A stretch of 62,585 nt of DNA. Origin: Acidovorax sp. (GTDB lineage: Bacteria; Pseudomonadota; Gammaproteobacteria; Burkholderiales; Burkholderiaceae_C). The position numbers were made by a program, and so were the translations under genes. The stretch is from positions 1 through 62,585 of the forward strand of contig JAUXZO010000131.1 of the NCBI GenBank assembly GCA_030692685.1. The letters run 5' to 3'. Below, piece after piece: positions 41,134 through 52,199 of the stretch (positions are counted from its first letter, which is position 1; every line of letters begins with the position of its first letter). The notes below the pieces were generated by a model. It saw nothing but the letters and a program-made list of their open reading frames with translations, was not told the DNA's origin and searched no databases.

Positions 41134-41958
41134 TTATTGCGAAAGGGGCGCACCGACTTTTCGCAGGGCGCCGATGTGGCCACGCAATTCGTGCACGATG
41201 TCCGTAAATTCTTTGGTGTAGGTGACCTCCAGCTCGCGCGGGCGGGGCAGCTCGATCTCGCGCTTCACCACAAACCGGCCGGGGCTCTTGCTCATCACGT
41301 AAACGGTATCGGCCAGAAAGGCCGACTCGCGCAGGTCGTGTGTGACCAGGATGACGTTGAATTTTTGCTCTGTCCACAGGTCGCGCAAGATGCACCACAG
41401 CTCTTCGCGTGTGAAGGCGTCGAGCGCACCAAATGGCTCGTCCAGCAGCAGCATCTTGGGCTCATGGATGAGCGCGCGGCAGATGCTGGCGCGCTGCTGC
41501 ATGCCGCCCGAAAGCTGCCACGGGAACTTGTCTTCATAGCCGCCCAAGCCCACCTTTTGCAGCAGCTTGCGGGCGCGCTCTTCGTACTCTTTGCGCTTTT
41601 GCTTGAAGTTGCTGCGGTAGGGCTCGACGATTTCGAGTGGCAGCAGCACGTTGTCTACCGTGGTGCGCCAGGGCAGCAGCGAGGGCGCCTGAAACGCCAT
41701 GCCCGAAATCTTGAGCGGCCCGGTTACGGGCTGCCCGTCGATCAGGATCTTGCCCATCGACGGCATTTTGAGGCCCGTAGCCAGCTTCATGAAGGTGGAT
41801 TTGCCGCAGCCCGAGGGGCCGACGATGGCGATGAACTCGCCCTGGCGGATTTGCAGGTCGATGGCCTCGACGGCAAAGTGGTTCTGCGCGCGCAGCTCGT
41901 CGTTGTAGGCGAGCCAGACATCGCGGAAGTCCACAAAATAGGAGTCAGCAGCCTGCAT
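41134..41958 (-). CDS. ABC transporter ATP-binding protein, NMT1/SsuB type
   Basis: ATPase of 274 residues with intact motifs: Walker A GPSGCGKSTFMK, Q-loop AFQAPSLLPW, LSGGMQQRASICRAL, Walker B MLLLDEPFGALDA and THDLRESAFLA for the switch His. The N-terminus is unusual in starting with SYFVDFRDVWLAYNDELRAQ. A 91-bp gap with a palindromic repeat separates it from the binding-protein gene upstream. Confidence 0.9.
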   Translation of the reverse strand: MQAADSYFVDFRDVWLAYNDELRAQNHFAVEAIDLQIRQGEFIAIVGPSGCGKSTFMKLATGLKMPSMGKILIDGQPVTGPLKISGMAFQAPSLLPWRTTVDNVLLPLEIVEPYRSNFKQKRKEYEERARKLLQKVGLGGYEDKFPWQLSGGMQQRASICRALIHEPKMLLLDEPFGALDAFTREELWCILRDLWTEQKFNVILVTHDLRESAFLADTVYVMSKSPGRFVVKREIELPRPRELEVTYTKEFTDIVHELRGHIGALRKVGAPLSQ

Positions 41959-41965
41959 AGAAGAA

Positions 41966-42027
41966 ATTTGAATAAAAATGGCTTCTAGCGCTTATCCCAT
42001 AAGCGGTAGAAGCTATCAAAATAATAG
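41966..42027. repeat. AGCGCTT palindromic element, copy E
   Basis: GGCTTCTAGCGCTTATCCCA and TAAGCGGTAGAAGCTATCAA; one stem position is changed (AAGCGGT). It lies inside the operon between binding-protein and ATPase genes, as do the inverted repeats of the 23-25 kb importer, a position where a hairpin would favour extra binding protein. Confidence 0.85.
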
Positions 42028-42049
42028 TAAACGTGCCGTAGGGCGGTGT

Positions 42050-43081
42050 TTACTTCTTGGGCAGGATGTTCAGCTCGGCGGTGGTGGGCAAAAAGCCGGG
42101 GTTCCACACGTCGTCCGCGTTCACACGCGTTTTGGTGTTGAACGCATCCGACACCTGCGATGCCATCAGCGACAGGCGGCCGGGCACGGCGTTGCCAAAG
42201 CCTTCCGCGCGGGCGTCGGGGCTGTTGATGACGGTGTCAATTGCCAGCTGCAGGCGGCGGGTTTCGAGCGGCACGTTCACGATGCCGTCGCGGGCCTTCA
42301 CGTGTTCGATGGCGGCACCGGGGTTGGCGATCACTTCCTTGGCACCCTTGGTAAATGCTTGCAGGAAGGCCTTGACGGCGGCCGGGTTCTCCTTGATGAG
42401 CTTTGGAGACGCGATGATCACGTTGCCATACAGCTTCACGCCAAACTCGGCATACGGCAGCACCACCACGTCGGCGGCCTTGGCGCCACGGGCTTCCAGG
42501 TTGAGCAGCGACGTAAAGGTGAAGCCGGTGATGGCGTCCACGTCGCCGCGCACCAGCATGGTCTCGCGCAGCGGTGGGTCCATCGCGGTCCAGGTTACGT
42601 TGCCAATGCCATTGGCCTTTTGGAAGATGGGGAACGCGCGGCGACCCGCATCAAACACAGGCGCGCCGAGTTTTTTGCCGGCCAGGTCGGCAGGCTTGGT
42701 GATGCCGCTCTTTTTGAGCGCCATGACCGAGGCGGGCGTGTTGTTGTAGACCATCATCACCGCCACGGGCTTGTTCTGCGCGTCGGGGTTGTTGGCGTGA
42801 AACTCCATGACTGCAGCCAGGTCGGCAAAGCCCATGTCGTACGTGCCCGAGGCCACGCGCTGCACGGCACCGCCAGAACCATTGCCTGCATCCACCGTCA
42901 CGTCCAGACCCGCAGCCTTGAAATAGCCTTTGGCCACAGGTTGCAAAAACAGCGCCGCAGGGCCTTCAAAACGCCAGTCCAGCTGGAACTTGATGGGGGT
43001 GGTGGCCTGGGCTTGGGCCAGCGAAGCGCCGCTGAGGAGTGCCAGCGCGGCGGCGGTTTGCATGAACAATCTTTTTTTCAT
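42050..43081 (-). CDS. NMT1/THI5-like ABC substrate-binding protein
   Basis: Periplasmic protein of 343 residues: signal peptide MKKRLFMQTAAALALLSG with cleavage after AQA, then IKFQLDWRFEGPAALFLQ and DVTVDAGNGSGGAVQRVASG. It is the paralogue of the riboswitch-controlled protein at 32371. Position ahead of its own ATPase and permease makes it the cognate receptor. Ligand probably a pyrimidine/purine-type heterocycle or carboxylate, not resolvable. The 290 bp upstream contain no riboswitch-like loop strands. Confidence 0.88.
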   Translation of the reverse strand: MKKRLFMQTAAALALLSGASLAQAQATTPIKFQLDWRFEGPAALFLQPVAKGYFKAAGLDVTVDAGNGSGGAVQRVASGTYDMGFADLAAVMEFHANNPDAQNKPVAVMMVYNNTPASVMALKKSGITKPADLAGKKLGAPVFDAGRRAFPIFQKANGIGNVTWTAMDPPLRETMLVRGDVDAITGFTFTSLLNLEARGAKAADVVVLPYAEFGVKLYGNVIIASPKLIKENPAAVKAFLQAFTKGAKEVIANPGAAIEHVKARDGIVNVPLETRRLQLAIDTVINSPDARAEGFGNAVPGRLSLMASQVSDAFNTKTRVNADDVWNPGFLPTTAELNILPKK

Positions 43082-43371
43082 AGGGGCTCCTGTCAGGCAA
43101 AGAAAAAATCCGGGGAGGGAGGGTGCTGACCGCATCCGGTGCGGTCCTACCTGGGTTCAGCAAAAACGATGCCCGGTTTCTCGACGCGGGTGTGCTGCAG
43201 GGAGATATTGTTCACCGAAGTGGTGCATGGCGGCATGCAGGGTTTCCCGAAATGGTGCAAATGCATGCGGCGGCGCAAGTGCAATGGGGCAAACGCGCAG
43301 AACCCTGGCCGGTGGCGGTGGTACAACGAAGTCGAGTTCAATATCCACACATCGCCCCGGGGGACCGCGAC

Positions 43372-44190
43372 ATGCCCAAGGTTTCAGAGTTTTGTGAAAA
43401 CGTGCAATTGCCCACGATGCCCGACGTGGCGCGGGACCTCATCGCCACCATGCGCGACCAGGACATCCCGTTTGAAAAGGTGCGCAGTGCCATCTCGCGC
43501 GACCCGGCGCTGACCGCCAAACTCATCCGTCTGGCCAACAGCGCCCGCTTTGGCCTGCCGCGCCAGGTGGCGTCGCTGGACGACGCGATCACCATGGTGG
43601 GGCTGAACCAGGTGCGCACGCTGGCGCTGGCGGCGTGTATGTCCGGGGTGTTCAAGGACGCGGAAGGGGTGGATGCCGACGCCTTCTGGAAGGAAAGCAT
43701 GGCCATCGCGGGGTACGCCCAATGGCTGGCCCGCACGCTGGGGTCCGACGTGCAGCAGTCGTGGTTGGCCGGGTTTTTGGTGCGCCTGGGCGAGTTGATC
43801 ATTGCCCAGAAGGCGCCCGAGCAGATTGAAGCCATCGAGCACCTGCCGCACCACGCGGGCGGGCGCTGGGAGCGCGAGCGGTTACTCCTGGGTTTCTCTG
43901 AAGCCCAGGTGACGGCCGAGCTGGCCCGCCGCTGGAAGTTTCCAGACACCCTGGTGCTGGCGCTGGAAACCGCCGACGACCCGCTGGCGCACACGCCGTT
44001 TTGCCGCCTGGGTGGCATTTTGCATGTGGCCATGCTCCTGGCCGAGATTGGCCTGGAAGAGCCCAAGTCGCCCGCCGACACCATTGCCAGCCTGCCCGCA
44101 GAGATCAAACAGGCGCTGCAACTGGATTCAGTCTGGTTGGCCGAGCACCTGCCGCCGGTGGCCGATTTTGTCGATGTGGATGTGCGGTAG
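43372..44190 (+). CDS. HDOD-domain signalling protein
   Basis: Cytoplasmic protein of 272 residues consisting of an HDOD domain: LPTMPDVARDLIATM, AISRDPALTAKLIRLANSA, LDDAITMVGLNQVRTLALA and a modified His-Asp-like core (LAGFLVRLGELIIAQ). The catalytic HD pair is missing, as in all HDOD proteins, so it is a signalling adaptor rather than a phosphohydrolase. ATG 43372 begins the domain; there is no response-regulator domain. It stands alone and is closed by a strong terminator shared with the convergent malic enzyme gene. Confidence 0.86.
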   Translation: MPKVSEFCENVQLPTMPDVARDLIATMRDQDIPFEKVRSAISRDPALTAKLIRLANSARFGLPRQVASLDDAITMVGLNQVRTLALAACMSGVFKDAEGVDADAFWKESMAIAGYAQWLARTLGSDVQQSWLAGFLVRLGELIIAQKAPEQIEAIEHLPHHAGGRWERERLLLGFSEAQVTAELARRWKFPDTLVLALETADDPLAHTPFCRLGGILHVAMLLAEIGLEEPKSPADTIASLPAEIKQALQLDSVWLAEHLPPVADFVDVDVR

Positions 44191-44218
44191 CGGACGGTCG
44201 CGCAAAGCGCTTTCGCCA

Positions 44219-44252
44219 ACAAAAACGGGGCCTGAAAAGGCCCCGTTTTTGT
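44219..44252. terminator. Bidirectional intrinsic terminator
   Basis: CAAAAACGGGGCC-TGAAAA-GGCCCCGTTTTTG: perfect GC stem flanked by A-run and T-run on either side, so it works for the HDOD gene (+) and the malic enzyme gene (-). Confidence 0.95.
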
Positions 44253-44306
44253 TGGGTGCGGGTGCAGGCCTGGTGGCGCGCTGTGCTGCGCGAGCCAAAA
44301 GTCCCG

Positions 44307-46613
44307 TCAGGCCGTACGTGCTGCAGCGCTGGCCACGGCCAGTGCCGTCATGTTCAGCACCCGGCGCACGGTGGCTGCAGGCGTCAGGATGTAGGCCGTG
44401 GCGGCCACGCCCATCAGGATGGGGCCCACGGTAACGCCCCCGCTGGTGGTGGTCTTGAGCACGTTGTAGAGGATGTTCGCCGCATCCAGGTTGGGGCAGA
44501 TCAGCAGATTGGCCGAGTCGGTCAGCGTCGAATCTGCCATGTAGGCGTTGCGGATATGGGGCTCCAGCGCAGCATCGCCGTGTAATTCGCCGTCGCACTC
44601 AATGTCGGGGTGCGCCGCCACAAACAGGTCGCGCGCCAGGCGCATCTTCTTGGCCGATGCACGCTTGGACGAGCCGTAGCTGGAGTGCGACAGGAACGCC
44701 ACCTTGGGTGGGATGCCAAAACGCTGCACCTCTTGAACCGACATCCAGGCAATGTCTGCCAGCTGCTGGGCGGTGGGGTCTTCGTTCACGTAGGTGTCGG
44801 CAATGAAGAGTGTCCCGCGATTGGTCATCAGCGCGTTCAGCGCGGCGTAGTCGTTGACACCCGCCTGGCGGCCCAGAATGCTGTGGATGCGATCGAGGTG
44901 GGTTTCGTACGTGCCCACCAGGCCGCAGATCATGGCATCGGCATCGCCCAGCGTCACCATCAGCGAGGCGATGATGGTGTTGGACCTGCGCACGGCCGCT
45001 TTGGCCACTTCAATCGATCCGCCATTGCGCTTGGTGAGCTGGTGGTAGTGCTCCCAGTACTGGCGAAAACGGGGGTCGTCTTCAGGGTTGCACACCTCTA
45101 CATCCTTGCCCACGCGCATGCGCAAGCCTGCCTTTTCGATGCGGGCGGTGATGACCGCAGGGCGGCCAATCAAGATCGGTACAGCGATCTTGTCGTCAAT
45201 CGCCATCTGCGCGGCACGCAGCGCGCGCTCGTCTTCACCGTCGGCATAGGCCACGCGTTTTTGCGATTCAGGCAGCGCTTTGACAGCCACGATCACCGGC
45301 TGCATCAGCATGCCGGTCTGGTACACAAAACGCGACAGCGTTTCTTTGTACGCCTCCATGTCGGTGATGGGGCGGGTGGCCACACCCGAGTCCATCGCAG
45401 CCTGGGCCACGGCAGGCGCAATCTTGAGGATCAGGCGCGAATCAAACGGCGTGGGGATCAGGTAGTCAGGGCCGAAGGTCAGCTCTTTGCCCGCATAGGC
45501 GTTGGCCACTTCTTCGCTGATGTCGGCCTTGGCCAGATCGGCAATCTGGCGCACGCAGGCCAGTTTCATGGCCTCGGTGATCTTGGTGGCGCCGCAGTCC
45601 AGCGCGCCCCGAAAAATGTACGGGAAACACAGGACGTTGTTGACCTGGTTGGGATAGTCCGAGCGGCCCGTGGCAATGATGCAGTCGGGGCGGATGGCCT
45701 TGGCCAGCTCGGGGCGGATTTCAGGTTCGGGGTTGGCCAGCGCCAGGATGATGGGTTTGGGGCCCATGGTCTTGACCATCTCGGCCGTCAGCACACCGGG
45801 GGCTGAGCAGCCCAAAAACACGTCGGCGCCGTTGACCACGTCGGCCAGCGTGCGCGCGTCGGTCTTTTGCACGTAGCGTTGCTTGGAGACATCCAGCGTG
45901 CCGGCGCGGCCTTCATAGATGACGCCTTTGGAGTCAACCACAAAGATGTTCTCGCGCTTCACGCCCAGGCCCACCATCACGTCCAGACAGGCAATGGCTG
46001 CGGCGCCTGCACCCGACACCGCCAGCTTGACGGCGCCAATGTCCTTGCCCACCAACTCCAGCCCGTTGAGCAACGCTGCGCTGGAGATGATGGCCGTGCC
46101 GTGCTGGTCGTCATGGAACACCGGGATGTTCATGCGCTCGGACAGCTGCTTTTCGATATAGAAGCACTCGGGCGCCTTGATGTCTTCCAGGTTGATGCCG
46201 CCCAAAGTGGGCTCCAGCGCCGCGATGATCTCAATGAGCTTGTCCGGGTCGCGCTCGGCCAGTTCGATGTCAAACACATCCACGCCCGCAAACTTCTTGA
46301 ACAGGCAGCCCTTGCCTTCCATCACCGGCTTGGCGGCCAGCGGGCCGATGTCGCCCAGGCCCAGCACGGCGGTGCCGTTGGTGATGACCCCCACCAGGTT
46401 GCCGCGCGAGGTGTAGTCAAACGCTTTGGATGGGTCGGCCTCGATGTCCAGGCACGGATACGCCACACCGGGCGAATACGCAAGCGACAGGTCGCGCTGG
46501 TTGGACAAAGGTTTGGTGGGCGTCACCGAAATCTTGCCCCGGCTGGGGTTGCGGTGGTACTCGCGCGCGGCTTCGCGCAGGGCCTGTTCGGCGGCGGAAA
46601 GGTTCTGGGTCAT
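44307..46613 (-). CDS. maeB: NADP-dependent malic enzyme with phosphotransacetylase-like C-domain
   Basis: Protein of 768 residues: malic enzyme N-domain ([30 protein letters not shown]), NAD(P)-domain ([19 protein letters not shown]) with catalytic residues in [10 protein letters not shown], then a regulatory PTA-like domain from about 430 to the end ([35 protein letters not shown]). It converts malate to pyruvate and CO2, making NADPH; the PTA part is a acetyl-CoA-sensing domain, not an enzyme. ATG 46613 starts the family-wide N-terminus; the longer frame to 46853 overlaps non-coding DNA. Confidence 0.93.
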   Translation of the reverse strand: MTQNLSAAEQALREAAREYHRNPSRGKISVTPTKPLSNQRDLSLAYSPGVAYPCLDIEADPSKAFDYTSRGNLVGVITNGTAVLGLGDIGPLAAKPVMEGKGCLFKKFAGVDVFDIELAERDPDKLIEIIAALEPTLGGINLEDIKAPECFYIEKQLSERMNIPVFHDDQHGTAIISSAALLNGLELVGKDIGAVKLAVSGAGAAAIACLDVMVGLGVKRENIFVVDSKGVIYEGRAGTLDVSKQRYVQKTDARTLADVVNGADVFLGCSAPGVLTAEMVKTMGPKPIILALANPEPEIRPELAKAIRPDCIIATGRSDYPNQVNNVLCFPYIFRGALDCGATKITEAMKLACVRQIADLAKADISEEVANAYAGKELTFGPDYLIPTPFDSRLILKIAPAVAQAAMDSGVATRPITDMEAYKETLSRFVYQTGMLMQPVIVAVKALPESQKRVAYADGEDERALRAAQMAIDDKIAVPILIGRPAVITARIEKAGLRMRVGKDVEVCNPEDDPRFRQYWEHYHQLTKRNGGSIEVAKAAVRRSNTIIASLMVTLGDADAMICGLVGTYETHLDRIHSILGRQAGVNDYAALNALMTNRGTLFIADTYVNEDPTAQQLADIAWMSVQEVQRFGIPPKVAFLSHSSYGSSKRASAKKMRLARDLFVAAHPDIECDGELHGDAALEPHIRNAYMADSTLTDSANLLICPNLDAANILYNVLKTTTSGGVTVGPILMGVAATAYILTPAATVRRVLNMTALAVASAAARTA

Positions 46614-46785
46614 ACGAAAATCCTGGAGGTCATCGGCGGAATGCAAAAACAAGGGTACCCGATGGCGTGGCTGTCTGGCATGCAGGTTTATGCGTATGCG
46701 GCATGAAGCCAAAACCCCCTGGCAACCGAAGCGCTCAGGGGGCAGGGCCACCGGGGCTGTGGCGGTTCCTAGCAGCGGGCAGGCG

Positions 46786-47052
46786 TCAGGCCTGGTGGGC
46801 GTCGGCCTGGCGTGCGGCGTGGGCAGCGGCGGAGGTGTCGCGGCTGGCGCCATTGAAGAAAACGTTCAGGGCCACAGCCGTGATCGAGGCCAGCAGGATA
46901 CCGGATTCAATGAGGGGGCGGGATGGGGTGCATGGCATGCGGCATCCATTGGCGGTGGTTGGGCGCGATCAGCGGGACCATGCCCACACCAATCGACACC
47001 GCCACGATGATCGCGTTGAAACGGTTGTTTGCCTGGGACACTTCTTGCTGGG
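46786..47052 (-). pseudogene. 3' remnant of an NCS2 xanthine/uracil-family permease
   Basis: On the minus strand, 47052 to about 46928 reads SQQEVSQANNRFNAIIVAVS then IGVGMVPLIAPNHRQWMPHA and MHPI. After one extra C in a C-run (about 46924-46930), the frame shifts and PLIESGILLASITAVALNVF then FNGASRD continues to a TGA at 46786. This is the C-terminal end of an NCS2 purine permease. The first three quarters of the gene are gone; the remnant begins 10 bp after xdhB. It shows that the xdh operon once ended in a purine permease. Confidence 0.85.
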
Positions 47053-47061
47053 ATTTACCAC

Positions 47062-49490
47062 TCAACCCTCCAGCCGCCCCAACGCCCGCAGCACGTTCTC
47101 CGCAGTCGCAGGCGCCGTCAACACCACCGGCGCGTTGGCATCAGCGCCCTCACGCCCAGCAGCCACCGCATTGCGCAGTGCCTCATACACGCTGATGGCC
47201 AGCATGAACGGCGGCTCTCCCACCGCCTTGCTGCCGCCCACGTTGTCCTCCCGGTTGGCTTCGGGCCAGAGATCCACCTTGAAGTGTTCCGGGATATCGC
47301 CGGTGGCCGGGATCTTGTAGGTGCTGGGGGCGTGGGTGGAGAGGTAGCCCTTGTCGTTCCACACCAGTTGTTCTGTGGTGAGCCAGCCCATGCCCTGCAC
47401 AAAGCCGCCTTCTATCTGCCCCACGTCGATCGCCGGGTTGATGCTGTGGCCCACGTCGTGCAGGATGTCTACGCGCGTCACGCGGCTCTCGCCGGTCAGG
47501 GTGTCGATCACCACCTCCGAGCACGCTGCGCCGTAGCTGAAGTAGTAGAAAGGCCGGCCCGTGAGCGTGGCCTTGTCGTAGTGGATTTTGGGCGTGCGGT
47601 AAAAGCCGTCGCTCCACAACTGGATGCGGTTGGCGTAGGCCGCCTTCACCACATCGTCAAACGCGCGCACTGTTTTGGGGGACGTGATTTGCCCGCCCGC
47701 AAATTCGATGGCGCCCGCGCCGCAGCCGTCCAGCCCGCACACGAACGAGGCCAGGTTGTCGCGCACGTTGCGCGCTGCAAACTGTGCGGCGCGGCCGTTC
47801 AGGTCGGTGCCGCTGCTGGCTGCGGTGGCGCTGGCGTTGGGCACCTTGCTGGTGTCGCTGGCGGTGACCAGCACGCGATGCAGCGGCACGCCCAGTTCGT
47901 CGGCCACGATCTGCGCGACCTTGGTGTGCAGGCCCTGGCCCATTTCGGTGCCGCCGTGGTTTACCTGCACGCTGCCGTCGGTGTACACATGCACCAGCGC
48001 GCCCGCCTGGTTGAACAGCGTGGCCGTAAAGCTGATGCCAAACTTGACCGGCGTGATGGCCAGGCCGCGCTTGAGCACGGGCTGCAGCGCGTTCCACTGC
48101 GCGATGCGGGCCTGGCGCTGGCGGTAGTCTGCGTTGCGCTCCAGTTGCGGCATCAGCGCGTGCAGGATGTTGTCCTCCACCGTCATCTGGTAGTGCGTCA
48201 CGTTGCGGCCCTCTGCCGCGTCCTTGCCATACAGGTTGACCATGCGAACGTCCTGCGCATCCCGGCCCAGTGCGCGCGCAATGTCGCCCACGATGGCCTC
48301 GATGACGATGACGCCCTGCGGGCCGCCAAAGCCGCGAAAGGCGGTGTGGCTCTGGGTGTTGGTTTTGCAGCGGTACGAGGCGATCTCCACGTCGCTCAGG
48401 TAATACGCGTTGTCGCTGTGGAACACGGCGCGGTCAGCCACGGGGCCAGAGAGGTCTGCGCTGAAGCCGCAATTGGCGGCCATCTGGAGCTTGAGGCCCG
48501 TGATGCGGCCGGTGTCGTCAAAGCCCACGTCGTATTCGTACGCAAACGGGTGGCGTTTGCCGGTGACCATGAAGTCTTCATCTCGGTCCAGCCGCAGCTT
48601 GATGGCCCGGCCAAACTTGTTCGCCGCCACCGCCGCCCACACAGCCAGATGGCCGGCCTGCGTCTCCTTGCCGCCAAAACCGCCGCCCATGCGTCGGCAT
48701 TCCACGCGCACGGCGTGGTTGTCTAGCCCCAAGGCGTGCGCCACCCAGTGCTGCACCTCGCCGGGGTGCTGGGTGCTGGAGTAGATGCACCACTGTTTTT
48801 GCTCCAGCGGCAGAGCGTAGGCGATCTGGCCTTCCAGATAGAAGTGCTCTTGCCCGCCCACCTCGAACGCGCCCTGCAGGCGGTGGGCTGATTGCGCCAG
48901 GCCGGTGGCCGCGTCACCCCGGCGCACAAAAACGGGGGGCAGCACGTAGCTTTCGGCCTTGAGCGCATCGTGCACCGACAGCACAGCGGGCAGGGGAGTG
49001 ATGTCGAGCTTTACGGCGCGCACGGCGCGGCGCGCCTGCATCACCGAGTCGGCCACCACCAGGCCGATGACCTGGCCGATGTGCTGCACGGTGTCGTGCG
49101 CAAACACGGGTTCATCGTGCGCAAAGGCGGCCAGCAGTTTGTCGCCGGGCACATCCGCCGCCAATACCACACCGCGCACGCCGGGCAGGGCGAGGGCTGC
49201 GCTGGCGTCCACGCCGTTCAAGGTGCCGTGGGCCACGGTGGAGAGGATGGGCGCGGCATACAGCGTGCCCTTGACCTCGGGAAGATCGTCGATGTAGTGG
49301 GCGGCGCCCGCCACCTGGGCGCGCGCGCTTTCGTGGATGTGCGACTGGCCCATGGCGCGGGTGCTGGCGGGGGCGCTGCCCTGTGGGGCGGCCAGGGGCT
49401 CGGCGGCGTGGGCGTCTGCGGCAGCGGCCACGGGGTCGTCTACCGCGTCGCGACTCATGGACAGGCCGTTAGACGAGATGTCGCGCTGGT

Positions 49491-49494
<4 letters not shown>
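47062..49494 (-). CDS. xdhB: Xanthine dehydrogenase, molybdopterin-binding subunit
   Basis: Large subunit of 810 residues. After a 45-residue extension come GAAHYIDDLP, FYLEGQIAYALP, GGGFGGKETQAG, the purine-pocket CRMGGGFGG, AFRGFGGPQGV and the C-terminal EMGQGLHTKVAQIVADELG and QIEGGFVQGMGWLT, all molybdenum-hydroxylase landmarks; the catalytic Glu lies in VGEPPFMLAISV. With XdhA it oxidises hypoxanthine to xanthine and urate. Start overlaps the xdhA stop by 4 bp. No xdhC (cofactor sulfuration) gene follows; instead a permease remnant does. Confidence 0.93.
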
Positions 49495-51083
<1,589 letters not shown>

Positions 51084-51148
51084 GACAAACGCCACTTCGA
51101 TCTTTGTTTGAAAGGTTCAGCAGAGGGTAGAACGCAGTACCGTTACCG

Positions 51149-51168
51149 GCATATGCGCAAGCTTATGG
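51149..51168. promoter_or_regulatory. Candidate LysR binding site in the xdhA-lysR divergent region
   Basis: CATA-TGCGCAAGCT-TATG, an inverted repeat with ten bases between the arms, fits the general LysR T-N11-A layout. It is 21 bp before the lysR start and 66 bp before xdhA, in a 104-bp divergent region that must hold both promoters. Confidence 0.4.
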
Positions 51169-51187
51169 CACCCATGCCCACACCGCT

Positions 51188-52120
51188 ATGAGAGACCACG
51201 CCCTTTTCGACAAGATAGACCTCCATCTCATAAGGGTCTTGCACACCGTGCTCACAGAACGCAGCGTATCGAGGGCCGCCGTCCGCCTGGGCATGCACCA
51301 GCCGGCGGTGTCGGCTGCGCTCAAGCGCCTGCGCGACCTGGCGGGCGACCCACTGCTGGTGCGTTCGGGAGCCAGCATGATGCCCACCGACGCCGCGCTG
51401 CGCATGGTGGAGCCCGCAGGGGTCATCCTGCGCTCGGCCGAGGCGCTGTTCTCTGACGCCCGCGGGTTTGACCCGCGCACGGCCACCCGCACCTTCCGTG
51501 TGGCCGCCAGCGACTACCTCGACCCGCTTTTTCTGCCCCAGCTCGTGGCCCGCATCAAGGTAGAAGCGCCTTTGTGCCCCATCGACATCCTGCCCTTGTC
51601 GGCCGACACGCACTACCACGCGCACCTGGCGCAGGGCGAGGTGGATGTGGTCATCGGCAACTGGCCCCAGCCGCCGGACGATTTGCACATGGGCCGGCTG
51701 TTTGGCGACGAGGTGGTCTGCCTGGTAGGCAAGGACCACCCCGCCGTGCGGCGCGGCTGGGATGCGGAAAGTTGGCTGGCTGCCGAGCACATTGCCCCCA
51801 CGCCCACCCACCCCGGCGCGCGCGGCGTGATCGACGCGCACCTGGACAGCCTGGGCATGCAGCGCAACATCACCGCGCGCTGCGCCCACTTCAGCCTGAT
51901 CCCCAGCATCGTGGCATCGAGCTTGCTTGTGTTGACCACAGGCCGCCAGTATTGCGAACGGTATGTAGGCCAGTTGCCGCTGGCCATCCTGCCGTGCCCG
52001 GTGGCGTTTCCCCGGCTCATGTACTACCAGCTGTGGCATGCGCGCACGCACCACTCGGCCGCCGCCGCCTGGTTGCGCGACTGTGTGAAAACGGTGGCTG
52101 CTTCGCTACGAAAAGAATAG
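51188..52120 (+). CDS. LysR-family regulator, probably of xdhAB
   Basis: Regulator of 310 residues: helix-turn-helix at about 18-60 (SVSRAAVRLGMHQPAVSAAL, KRLRDLAGDPLLVRSG) and a periplasmic-binding-like effector domain (FRVAASDYLDPLFLPQLVARI, PSIVASSLLVLTTGRQYCER). Divergent from xdhA with 104 bp between starts, the usual arrangement for a LysR activator of the target operon. The last five residues (SLRKE) and the stop are encoded by the beginning of a repeat copy at 52104, so the natural C-terminus has been trimmed or extended by the repeat. Confidence 0.88.
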   Translation: MRDHALFDKIDLHLIRVLHTVLTERSVSRAAVRLGMHQPAVSAALKRLRDLAGDPLLVRSGASMMPTDAALRMVEPAGVILRSAEALFSDARGFDPRTATRTFRVAASDYLDPLFLPQLVARIKVEAPLCPIDILPLSADTHYHAHLAQGEVDVVIGNWPQPPDDLHMGRLFGDEVVCLVGKDHPAVRRGWDAESWLAAEHIAPTPTHPGARGVIDAHLDSLGMQRNITARCAHFSLIPSIVASSLLVLTTGRQYCERYVGQLPLAILPCPVAFPRLMYYQLWHARTHHSAAAAWLRDCVKTVAASLRKE

Positions 52121-52160
52121 CTGCTAGCGCACGCTGAACAAGCGCAAGAAGGTGTTTTCA
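52104..52160. repeat. AGCGCTT palindromic element, copy G, overlapping the lysR 3' end
   Basis: GCTACGAAAAGAATAGCTGC, TAGCGCACGCTGAACAAGCGC: a mutated copy (AGCGCACG in place of AGCGCTTG). It supplies the lysR stop codon and then occupies the upstream region of the ABC importer operon. Confidence 0.75.
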
Positions 52161-52163
52161 TTC

Positions 52164-52179
52164 TTATAACAAGTTGTAA
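52164..52179 (+). promoter_or_regulatory. Candidate operator before the purine importer
   Basis: TTATAAC-AA-GTTGTAA is a 16-bp palindrome with one mismatch, 20 bp upstream of the ATG at 52200. It probably overlaps the promoter or start of transcription. Binding protein unknown; the LysR regulator next door or a GntR protein are possible. Confidence 0.5.
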
Positions 52180-52199
52180 AACTGAGAGACAATCCCCGC

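Noticed and set aside
43082..43371. Possible third riboswitch upstream of the binding protein at 42050
   Set aside because: Neither TAGAAGCGTTCA nor GGAAATTG-CTCTTG strands occur there; only a short CCGCATCCGGTGCGG hairpin is present.
47029..48726. Plus-strand open frame of 565 codons opposite xdhB
   Set aside because: Antisense shadow of a certain molybdenum hydroxylase gene; no recognisable motif in the translation.
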